From Planctomycetales bacterium (GTDB lineage Bacteria > Planctomycetota > Phycisphaerae > SM23-33): 6,153 bases of DNA. The translations under genes and the position numbers were made by a program. Positions 1 through 5,100 of this stretch are shown in pieces (within the stretch, counting starts at the first letter, position 1; every line of letters begins with the position of its first letter). The notes under the pieces are model-generated. The model did not search any database and was not told the DNA's origin. It worked only from the letters and a program-made list of their open reading frames with translations. The stretch is taken from contig DAOVLV010000126.1 of assembly GCA_030631085.1 (NCBI GenBank), positions 1 through 6,153 on the forward strand. The letters are read 5' to 3'.

Positions 1-294
1 AACGGCGAGGTTTCGACGCCACCACTGGACACACCAGTCCTGCCGGGAATAATCCGCGAAGCCGTCGTCGAATTATGCGAAAAACTCACCATTGACTGCC
101 GCACCGACAAACCCATCACCGGCGAGGATGTCGCGTCCGCCGAAGAGATGTTCCTTACCTCCTCGACCGCCGGCGTCCGTCCGGTAGTGCGAATCGCGAA
201 AACACCCGTCGGCGACGAAAAACCCGGCCCGATAACAAAAAGACTCATCGCCGCCTATGAACAACTGCTGGATGAAGAATGCCTGAAACCGTAG
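1..294 (+). CDS. Class IV aminotransferase, C-terminal part (5' end outside window); possible aminodeoxychorismate lyase
   Basis: Frame 1 is open from the first base to a TAG at 292-294, giving 97 residues without a start, so this is the C-terminal third of a protein usually about 280-300 aa long. The visible residues match the end of the fold-type IV PLP aminotransferases (branched-chain aminotransferase, D-amino acid aminotransferase, aminodeoxychorismate lyase). They run GEVSTPPLDTPVLPGIIRE at residues 2-20, then EEMFLTSSTAGVRPV at about 48-62, then a GPITKRLIAAYEQLL end helix. The LPGI(T/I)R and FLTSSTAGVRPV blocks line the PLP phosphate and substrate pocket in this family. The catalytic lysine lies upstream and cannot be seen. 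Wording of the motifs alone fits ilvE/dat-like enzymes as well as pabC. The neighbour pabB makes 4-amino-4-deoxychorismate lyase (p-aminobenzoate and pyruvate from ADC) an attractive guess, but the genes are convergent, not in one operon. The stop codon lies inside the left arm of the following inverted repeat. Confidence 0.85.
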   Translation, partial: NGEVSTPPLDTPVLPGIIREAVVELCEKLTIDCRTDKPITGEDVASAEEMFLTSSTAGVRPVVRIAKTPVGDEKPGPITKRLIAAYEQLLDEECLKP

Positions 295-372
295 GCTGGG
301 ACGGAGCGAAGCGGAGTCCCACCTTTAATCTTACCAAAAGGTGGGACTCCGCTTCGCTCCGTCCCAGCCTAC
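291..372. repeat. Perfect 36-bp inverted repeat (paired REP-like hairpins) between convergent genes
   Basis: Positions 291-326 are the exact reverse complement of 337-372, separated by a 10-base loop (327-336). Each arm is itself a hairpin: TGGGAC and GTCCCA flank a 13-base segment GGAGCGAAGCGGA, which contains the mini-hairpin GCGAAGC (306-312; its complement is at 351-357). The element fills the space between the two convergent genes. It supplies the TAG stop of the upstream aminotransferase (292-294) and ends two bases before the pabB stop (375-377). RNA from either strand could fold into a 36-bp stem, so it may end transcription from both sides, but there is no T-run of the intrinsic-terminator kind. 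It has the architecture of a REP pair (BIME) or a very small MITE. Copy number elsewhere in the genome cannot be seen here. Confidence 0.9.
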
Positions 373-374
373 CA

Positions 375-1796
375 CTATCTTTGTGCTTCAGCGATTGCCT
401 CGATGACTGCGCGGGCCTTGTCGAGCGTTTCGATGTATTCGCCTTCGGGCGTGGAATCCGCAACGATTCCCCCGCCGACCTGGACGTGCGCTTTGCCTCG
501 GTCCCAGACGATAGTGCGAATGGCGATGTTCAGTTCGCAATCGCCGTTTGCGCCGATATATCCGATTGATCCGGTATAAACGCCGCGAGCGACCGGTTCG
601 AGTTCGTCGATGATTTCCATTGCGCGAATCTTCGGCGCGCCTGTGATTGACCCGCCGGGAAACGTCGCCGCGAGTAAATCAACAACCCCAAGCCCGTCGC
701 ACAATTCCCCGACGACCGATCCGACCAGGTGAAAGACCGTCGGATGCGTCTCGAGTTCCCGCCGGTTAACTACGCGAACCGAGCCGTATCGGCAGACCCG
801 ACCAAGGTCGTTGCGCAGAAGGTCGATAATCATCGCCAGTTCGGCATTGTCCTTTTCGCTTCCGAGTAATTCGGCCGCGGCGGCGGCGTCTTCGTCCGCC
901 ACACCAGTCCGCCGGCGAGTACCTTTAATCGGGCGGGTCAAAACCTCGCGCCCGCGAACACGCAGAAACAGTTCCGGAGAACTGCTGATTATGGCTGAAT
1001 CCTCGAAAAGCAGCATGGCCGAATACCAGGCAGGGTTCCGACGGCGGAGCGAATGGTAAATCGCCGCCGGCGACGGAGCGTCTGCCACCGTGAACCGCTG
1101 CGAAAGGTTCACCTGGAAAATATCCCCGGCGGCAATGTAATCAATGCACCGCGCGATGGTGCGACGGTATTCATCAGGTGAAAAATTACTTCGAGCATCT
1201 CCAACCGTCGTCTCAACCGGGCGTGACGGCTTGTCCGTTTCGCGAACCGACTGAAGCATTCCCCGCAACGTCTCGGCGGATTCTTCGCTTTGGGAGTTCG
1301 GTTCGTCAAACACCAGCCAGGTCAGCGTCCAGCGTTTTTTCACCGCGTCATAGACAGCCGTTGCGTCGTAGAACGCCAGATGCAGGTCCGGAAGGGACGT
1401 ATCCCGAATAGCCCTGCCCGGAAGTCGCTCCAGGTGCCGGCCAAACTCGTACCCGATATACCCAATCCACCCCGGACCGTATGGTACCGGCGAATGCCCC
1501 CTCGTTTGCACCATCGACAACGCCGACCGCAGCGCCTTCCGGACCGTCGGGCCGGAAAGTTCCGTACCATTGCGGTTCAGTAATCGACCGTCGCGGAGGG
1601 TGATGATTTCCCTTGGTCGGCATGCGATAACCGTGTATTGCCCGTAACGCAAGTCCTCGGCGGTGCTTTCGAGCATTGCAGGATATGGCTGTCGCGAAAG
1701 CGCATCGACCAGCGACTCCGGCGCAGCGCAGGTCTCCAGCGCCTCCCAGCACACCCGCGCCGTAATCGGTTTGTGGTTTATCAATAATGTCGGCAT
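375..1796 (-). CDS. pabB: Aminodeoxychorismate synthase component I (chorismate-binding, PabB)
   Basis: This 473-residue protein is the usual full length for the anthranilate synthase I / PabB family. It would aminate chorismate to 4-amino-4-deoxychorismate with ammonia from a PabA glutaminase, in cytoplasmic folate synthesis. The N-terminal domain carries MLES (41-44) and YGPGWIGYIGYE (106-117). The chorismate-binding domain carries GDIFQVNLSQR (224-234), SSPELFLR (272-279), PIKGTRRR (289-296), SEKDNAELAMIIDLLRND (313-330), ELETHPTVFHLVGSV (347-361), FPGGSITGAPKIRAMEII (379-396) and EGEYIETLDKA (451-461). The lysine in PIKGT (K291) is the nucleophile position known from E. coli PabB; TrpE normally has alanine there (PIAGT), so PabB is preferred over TrpE. 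ATG at 1794-1796 is the farthest upstream sensible start and fits the family N-terminus. Its Shine-Dalgarno match is weak (GGAA, about 7 nt upstream). No pabA is visible. The gene is bracketed by REP-like pairs at both ends. I see no convincing promoter in 1797-1910. Confidence 0.95.
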   Translation of the reverse strand: MPTLLINHKPITARVCWEALETCAAPESLVDALSRQPYPAMLESTAEDLRYGQYTVIACRPREIITLRDGRLLNRNGTELSGPTVRKALRSALSMVQTRGHSPVPYGPGWIGYIGYEFGRHLERLPGRAIRDTSLPDLHLAFYDATAVYDAVKKRWTLTWLVFDEPNSQSEESAETLRGMLQSVRETDKPSRPVETTVGDARSNFSPDEYRRTIARCIDYIAAGDIFQVNLSQRFTVADAPSPAAIYHSLRRRNPAWYSAMLLFEDSAIISSSPELFLRVRGREVLTRPIKGTRRRTGVADEDAAAAAELLGSEKDNAELAMIIDLLRNDLGRVCRYGSVRVVNRRELETHPTVFHLVGSVVGELCDGLGVVDLLAATFPGGSITGAPKIRAMEIIDELEPVARGVYTGSIGYIGANGDCELNIAIRTIVWDRGKAHVQVGGGIVADSTPEGEYIETLDKARAVIEAIAEAQR

Positions 1797-1910
1797 AAAG
1801 GTTCCGCTTTAACGTCCGAGCCGAAATGATACGCCGATTGGCCGCAACAGGAAAGCCCATTTCAGATTGACCCGACATTATCGATGCCTGTATAAGCAAC
1901 GACCGCATCA

Positions 1911-2009
1911 AAAGCCGGCACTTGAGCGAAGCGAAAGTGCCGGAAGATAAGGCATAGCCTGTATTTGCAATCCTTTCCGGCAGATTCGCTTCGCTCATCT
2001 ACCGGCTTT
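1911..2009. repeat. Divergent pair of REP-like hairpins with covarying stems
   Basis: Two 33-bp units face each other across a 33-bp linker: unit A on + at 1911-1943 and unit B on - at 2009-1977. Both read AAAGCCGG, five stem bases, GAGCGAAGCGA, five stem bases, CCGG. The 5-base arms are CACTT/AAGTG in A and TAGAT/ATCTG in B. The units differ at five positions. Four of these form two double compensatory changes (C-G to G-C and T-A to A-T). The fifth turns a C-G pair into a T-G wobble. Pairing is therefore kept while sequence drifts, and the 11-base loop with its GCGAAGC core is unchanged. The outer AAAGCCGG / CCGGCTTT ends also make an 8-bp terminal inverted repeat for the whole 99-bp element. 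Unit B overlaps the last codons of the secreted-protein gene and provides its TGA stop (1995-1997). The linker has only a small imperfect palindrome (AGGC-ATA-GCCT). Confidence 0.88.
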
Positions 2010-3593
2010 GGCCGGTTGTGTCGTTGTGGGAGCGGTTTTGAGGAGGTGCTTTGCGTAGAGGATGTATGTTTTATCTTCCTTCCCTGCGATTTTCGCAAGG
2101 GTTTGAGCGTGTTTTACCGCCTGGTCAGGCTGGTCCATCGACGCGCGAATAAAGGCGGCAAGGAAGACCAGCGAGGGTTCCGTAGGTTCATCTTTGTCGG
2201 CGAGTCGTTTTTCGAGTCGCCCGATTCTCAGTTCGACGACTTGCCAGCCCAGGATCGCTTTGGTATCCACGCGAGTTTCCATCATTGGTGGAAATCGGTC
2301 TATTGCCTGTCGCAGGCGCAGAGCAGCCGAGAACGGTTCACCCGCGGCGAACAGGGTCAGTGCCGCACCGAGCGGCGCCAAGGGGTTGCCTCGATTGAGC
2401 ATGCCGGCAATGTCATAATAACCGGCAGCGGCGTAATACTCGCCTTCGGAAAGTTTCTTCTCGGCGCGCGACATGTTGATGTTGAACAAATCGCGATTAC
2501 TACCGGCAAGCCTGGCAAGGACAATTTTATCGGCAACCTGTCGGACGGCTGCGTCTTCGGGCCGTTTATCCGGAACGGTTAGCCCCTCATCGTCGGCGTC
2601 CGGATCGTCGGTTTGATCCGGCCTGGAACGTTTCTTTTCGATACCCGGTTTTTCCTGTTGGCTGGGATGACTGGCGCGTTCCTGATCTTCAGCCCTCATT
2701 TTTTCCATCATCAGGAGTATGTCGATGAAGACGTCCTGTCCGGACGGCGGCGTTTTGGGACGGGCAAGTTTGGAATCGGGAGCGGTTTCCTCATCGGTCT
2801 TTTTCGGTTCCGTCTCGCTCGGCGTTGGCTGGATCCGGCTTTCCACGCGTGATTCGATCCTGCCTGCACGGCGGGCAAGTTCCGCCTCGGTCAATTCATC
2901 GACGAGATTCTGCTGGTCCGACTTGCGTATTATTCCGAACAATGCACTGGCGGCGGGGCGGACCGCGCCGCTGTCAGACCTCTGATCCGATACGCCGACG
3001 AAGCCTTGAATCGGCGTCCCGATACGGGCAGGCTGGATAAGCGGATTGTACGTCAGCCGCTGCCCCACATCAGGCGCCGCCGGTTGGTAGGCGTTTATCG
3101 CCGAGTCATATAATCGCTTTGCCGACATCGGTGGAAGATAGGCCGCCCTTGGTATCGACGTTCCCGGAGCATTCATACCCTCGGCGATCTCCCCCGCCGT
3201 CAGGGCTGTCCTTCCGGTAGAGAGATACCTGTTCGGGCCGTACGACACGCCGGAGAGTACCTGCTGCATCCCAGTGGAACCTCGGCGAAAATCGTCCATC
3301 CCGGAAGAAGGAAGATCGATCCTCAACTGGTCGGACCCCGCGTAAGGCTGCCTGCCCCGAAAATGAAATCCGCCCCCCACCTGACCTGTAACGTAGAGAT
3401 TGGAGTCGAATCGGTGTGAGTTATAGCGAATGCTGTTAAGCCCCCTGCCACCGATGAGGTAATTGGCGTCCAGCGCCCTTCCGCCTTGTACGGGTCTTAC
3501 CTGGGCATCGACCACACCGGCCGATACCAGGATAACGAAAATTACCGGATACCACAGCGTCTTCACGGCGATCTTCTCCCTGGGCCGATTCAT
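1995..3593 (-). CDS. Secreted protein of unknown function with C-terminal TPR-like helices
   Basis: The 532-residue product starts with a basic N-terminus and a hydrophobic stretch (about 14-28, WYPVIFVILVSAGVV) ending VVDA-Q, which reads as a Sec signal peptide cut near residue 30. Export to the periplasm or beyond is expected. Residues 31-80 hold RALDANYLIGGRGLNSIRYN and VTGQVGGGFHFRG, a motif set I associate with planctomycete secreted proteins; I know no function for it. Residues 240-350 are charged, Pro/Glu/Lys/Asp-rich and probably disordered. Residues about 375-520 look like helical TPR-type repeats (AEKKLSEGEYYAAAGYYDIAG, then PLGAALTLFAAGEPFSAALRLRQAI, then a third from 474). The tail APTTTQPAKAGR is low-complexity, and its last residues and TGA are encoded by REP unit B. 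The ATG start has GAGG only 3 nt away. A GTG at 3564-3566 (codon 10) has AGGGAG 9 nt upstream and gives a more classical signal peptide, so it may be the true start. A protein-binding or scaffold role is only a guess. Confidence 0.85.
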   Translation of the reverse strand: MNRPREKIAVKTLWYPVIFVILVSAGVVDAQVRPVQGGRALDANYLIGGRGLNSIRYNSHRFDSNLYVTGQVGGGFHFRGRQPYAGSDQLRIDLPSSGMDDFRRGSTGMQQVLSGVSYGPNRYLSTGRTALTAGEIAEGMNAPGTSIPRAAYLPPMSAKRLYDSAINAYQPAAPDVGQRLTYNPLIQPARIGTPIQGFVGVSDQRSDSGAVRPAASALFGIIRKSDQQNLVDELTEAELARRAGRIESRVESRIQPTPSETEPKKTDEETAPDSKLARPKTPPSGQDVFIDILLMMEKMRAEDQERASHPSQQEKPGIEKKRSRPDQTDDPDADDEGLTVPDKRPEDAAVRQVADKIVLARLAGSNRDLFNINMSRAEKKLSEGEYYAAAGYYDIAGMLNRGNPLAPLGAALTLFAAGEPFSAALRLRQAIDRFPPMMETRVDTKAILGWQVVELRIGRLEKRLADKDEPTEPSLVFLAAFIRASMDQPDQAVKHAQTLAKIAGKEDKTYILYAKHLLKTAPTTTQPAKAGR

Positions 3594-3742
3594 CAGCCTC
3601 GTGCAGATGACAACTCCCTGTGAGGGGATACGCCATCTTCATTTTTCCAGCCGCTCCTGCGTCGATAAGGCACACCGTTGCGACGAACAGGCGGCCTGGC
3701 ATGGCGATTCCTGCGATTTTGGGAACGCTGCCTGTGCAACAT
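3593..3742 (-). other. Doubtful 49-codon ORF whose TGA overlaps the next start (TGATG)
   Basis: An ATG at 3740-3742 on the minus strand is preceded by GGAG with a 7-nt gap and opens 49 codons. The TGA (3593-3595) overlaps the ATG of the secreted-protein gene as TGATG, the classic geometry of translational coupling. Against it, the product is very arginine-rich (MLHRQRSQNRRNRHARPPVRR onward), has no recognisable domain, and looks like random G+C-rich frame. Its ATG also lies only 2 bases downstream of the candidate -10 box (3745-3750), so that promoter would start the transcript inside the ORF. I treat it as a coincidence until conservation is shown. Confidence 0.18.
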
Positions 3743-3744
3743 AT

Positions 3745-3773
3745 ATTATCTCCAATTCGCGTGGACTTTGCAA
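3745..3773 (-). promoter_or_regulatory. Candidate sigma70 promoter for the secreted-protein gene
   Basis: Reading the minus strand, TTGCAA (3768-3773, 4 of 6 matches to TTGACA) is followed after 17 bp by GATAAT (3745-3750, 5 of 6 matches to TATAAT). Transcription would begin near 3738, giving a leader of about 145 nt before the ATG at 3593. The stretch 3594-3912 otherwise holds no confident gene, so a promoter is expected here. Spacing is ideal but the -35 is only moderate. Confidence 0.5.
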
Positions 3774-3782
3774 GTATTGCAA
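3768..3782. promoter_or_regulatory. TTGCAA-GTA-TTGCAA dyad over the candidate -35 box
   Basis: Two copies of the self-complementary hexamer TTGCAA lie three bases apart, making a 15-bp near-perfect dyad whose left half is the candidate -35 box. A repressor bound here would block that promoter. No regulator gene is near to pair it with, and a six-base palindrome repeated once can arise by chance. Confidence 0.3.
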
Positions 3783-3912
3783 GGGAAGAAGATACATCTC
3801 GCGTTTTCTCGCCCGGTAGGAAATATCGGTCTGACCGGACAGGGAGATAAACAAGACCCACCTGCAAGCAGGCCCGCAGACCCACACGCGAATCGGGAGA
3901 ATTACAACGGTT

Positions 3913-4311
3913 TTACTGTACTGCGACGAAGACCTTTCGCCGGCGCGGGCCGTCGAACTCGCAGAAGTATATTCCCTGCCAGGTCCCCAGCACGAGTTTG
4001 CCGTCACGGACGAACACCCGTACCGATCCTCCCAGCAGCGCGCTCTTGACGTGTGCGGCACTGTTGCCCTCCCCGTGGCGGTAGAAGGATTGATGCCACG
4101 GCACAGCCACGTCCAAGGCGGCGAGGATGTCGTGGACAACCGCCGGGTCGGCGTTTTCGTTGATGGTTACGCCGGCTGTGGTGTGAGGGACATAGACCGT
4201 TACTACACCGTCGGAGATGCCGATTTCGCCGACGGCTCCGGATACGCGGTCGGTAATATCTATCATCTCATCGCGGCTGTCGCTGTGAACTTCAATAGTT
4301 TTAGTTTCCAT
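3913..4311 (-). CDS. yjbQ: YjbQ / UPF0047 family protein (reported secondary thiamine-phosphate synthase activity)
   Basis: The 132-residue protein from ATG 4309-4311 has the usual family length (about 130-140 aa). Diagnostic blocks are VPHTTAGVTINENADP (41-56), WHQSFYRHGEGNSAAHVKSALLG (72-94) and GTWQGIYFCEFDGPRRRKV (109-127). The histidines at 43, 79 and 87 sit in the family's conserved positions and are likely metal ligands. Members are small cytoplasmic trimers. E. coli YjbQ has been associated with weak thiamin phosphate synthase activity, but the physiological role of the family is not settled. An in-frame TTG at 4345-4347 would add 12 residues (MKIVSCYCIGSI) that the family lacks, so the ATG is preferred. 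The ribosome site is weak (GGTAG). The gene follows the NYN gene by 53 bp on the same strand and may be co-transcribed with it. A poor promoter-like pair (TTGAAA-17-TATTGG) in the gap is not convincing. Confidence 0.93.
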   Translation of the reverse strand: METKTIEVHSDSRDEMIDITDRVSGAVGEIGISDGVVTVYVPHTTAGVTINENADPAVVHDILAALDVAVPWHQSFYRHGEGNSAAHVKSALLGGSVRVFVRDGKLVLGTWQGIYFCEFDGPRRRKVFVAVQ

Positions 4312-4364
4312 AATGCTACCAATACAATAACAGGAAACAATTTTCAACTATTTGAGAGGTGGTT

Positions 4365-4985
4365 TTACCAATGGGGCGGCTTGCAAACAAATCCACCGAA
4401 ACCATCAGGGAACTTATCTTGGAATTGGGCCTTGCGGATTAATACATTAGGAAGGATACGCGACTTATCGGCTGCTGCACGCAGTTCCACCGCAGCGCCT
4501 CGTATAGGATTTCGGGATGGAATATAGACGATTACCTGTTTTTCTGGAGCAATTTCCTTAACCAGGTTAACCGCCGGAACCAGATCCGAATCGCCACTGA
4601 CAAGGATAAAACGGTCACACGCATCTTCCCAACAGTCGCGAGCCATTCTCAATGCGATATGAACGTCGGTTCGTTTTTCCTCCGGCATTTGGAATAACTT
4701 CCTGCCGGGAAAATTGCATGCCTTTACGCCGCATGTGATAGTTTTGAGTTTGAACTTCCCGAAAATGATCTCGACTTTAGGTAGCGTTGCCAAGGCGCTG
4801 AAATAAGTCATCTGGTGGGCGCGATGTGAACCCGACATTTCAGCGGTAAAATAATAGACCGTCTGAATATCATCATGCGGACGAAGCAGTTCAAAGTACC
4901 GTTGCAGATTAAGCCACTTGAATTTGGTGTCTTTTACCGCCCCGTAGTAAAGATTGAACCCGTCAACATAAACGTTTGTCCGCAT
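4365..4985 (-). CDS. NYN domain (LabA/DUF88-type) PIN-like protein, probable nuclease
   Basis: The 206-residue protein opens with NVYVDGFNLYYGA (4-16), then has EEKRTDVHIALRMARD (102-117) and RFILVSGDSDLVPAV (125-139). These are the three acidic blocks of NYN/DUF88 proteins. Asp8, Asp107, Asp132 and Asp134 would form the Mg2+ site of the PIN-like fold, so all expected active-site acids are present. Related NYN proteins are RNases, but the substrate here is unknown. Between blocks 1 and 2 is a short segment with two cysteines (C85, C90, in TCGVKAC). The gene is poorer in G+C than its neighbours: three sampled 60-base lines give 42-47%, against 55-65% in pabB, which may mean recent transfer. 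The start is well supported by AGGGG (4995-4999) 9 nt upstream. It has its own near-consensus promoter and a leader with an intrinsic terminator, and yjbQ follows 53 bp downstream. Confidence 0.92.
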   Translation of the reverse strand: MRTNVYVDGFNLYYGAVKDTKFKWLNLQRYFELLRPHDDIQTVYYFTAEMSGSHRAHQMTYFSALATLPKVEIIFGKFKLKTITCGVKACNFPGRKLFQMPEEKRTDVHIALRMARDCWEDACDRFILVSGDSDLVPAVNLVKEIAPEKQVIVYIPSRNPIRGAAVELRAAADKSRILPNVLIRKAQFQDKFPDGFGGFVCKPPHW

Positions 4986-4994
4986 GTTACTTAG

Positions 4995-4999
4995 CCCCT
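4995..4999 (-). promoter_or_regulatory. Shine-Dalgarno of the NYN gene, abutting the terminator T-run
   Basis: AGGGG on the minus strand lies 9 nt before the ATG and begins directly after the T8 tract of the leader terminator. No promoter can fit between the terminator and this site, so any message carrying it must have read through the terminator. Confidence 0.7.
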
Positions 5000-5028
5000 A
5001 AAAAAAAGGACAGCCATATAGGCTGCCC
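5000..5028 (-). terminator. Intrinsic terminator inside the NYN leader
   Basis: On the minus strand GGGCAGCC (5028-5021), loop TATAT (5020-5016) and GGCTGTCC (5015-5008) form an 8-bp stem with one G-T wobble, followed at once by T8 (5007-5000). This is a textbook Rho-independent terminator and works only in the minus direction. It lies downstream of the promoter at 5073-5100 and upstream of the NYN start, so it terminates either read-through from the DUF4159 gene or, more interestingly, the leader itself. Confidence 0.85.
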
Positions 5029-5072
5029 CAACCGGCATAAAAAACCGGGGAGTCGTCTTTATTACTACTACT

Positions 5073-5100
5073 ATTATATATCGATACTTTCATCTGTCAA
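5073..5100 (-). promoter_or_regulatory. Consensus sigma70 promoter with UP-like element, reading into the NYN leader
   Basis: The minus strand has a perfect -35 TTGACA (5100-5095), a 16-bp spacer, and a perfect -10 TATAAT (5078-5073). Upstream, 5107-5125 is a 19-base run of only A and T, which falls at about -41 to -59 from the expected start near 5066, the position of an UP element. All 12 hexamer bases match consensus, so the promoter should be strong and constitutive unless restrained downstream. It lies just after the end of the DUF4159 gene. Confidence 0.85.

Larger units (their letters stand above)
4986..5066 (-). promoter_or_regulatory. NYN leader: attenuator-like 5' UTR or small RNA
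   Basis: The transcript expected from the 5073-5100 promoter starts near 5066 and has about 80 nt before the NYN ATG. It begins AGTAGTAATAAAG-like, then has CCCCGG (5050-5045), a T6 stretch, CCGGTTGGGG (5035-5026), the terminator, and the Shine-Dalgarno. CCGG at 5048-5045 can pair with CCGG at 5035-5032, which is compatible with the terminator. Alternatively CCCC (5050-5047) can pair with GGGG (5029-5026), which would take the foot of the terminator's 5' arm. That gives a possible, weak antiterminator. I recognise no known riboswitch. A 15-codon ORF (MPVGAAYMAVLFFRG, ATG 5036-5038 to TAA 4991-4993) runs through the hairpin, but it has no ribosome site. Confidence 0.5.

Noticed and set aside
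1797..1910. Promoter for pabB in the upstream gap
   Set aside because: Hexamer-like pieces (TTGCTT, TATACA, TATCAT) occur, but none has 15-19 bp spacing.
1348..1998. 216-codon minus-strand frame overlapping pabB
   Set aside because: It runs in another frame through REP unit A/B and the start of pabB, which carries unmistakable family motifs. No domain is visible in the shadow product.
3855..3912. CCTGCAAGCAGG palindrome (3861-3872) as the yjbQ terminator
   Set aside because: The stem is only 4-5 bp with a tiny loop, and the downstream minus-strand sequence (GGGTCTTGTTTATC) has no proper T-run.
3636..4139. Long alternative frames on both strands across 3436-4139
   Set aside because: They overlap the clear yjbQ frame or the intergenic region. 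Their products are Arg/Ser/Cys-rich without domains, as expected for shadow frames in G+C-rich DNA.
4312..4347. TTG start adding 12 residues to YjbQ
   Set aside because: The family starts at about the METKTIEV position. The extension has no homology signal and no ribosome site.
5061..5078. ACT/ATT triplet run as a functional microsatellite
   Set aside because: Only about three triplets repeat, and the AT-rich bases are already explained by the -10 box and transcript start.
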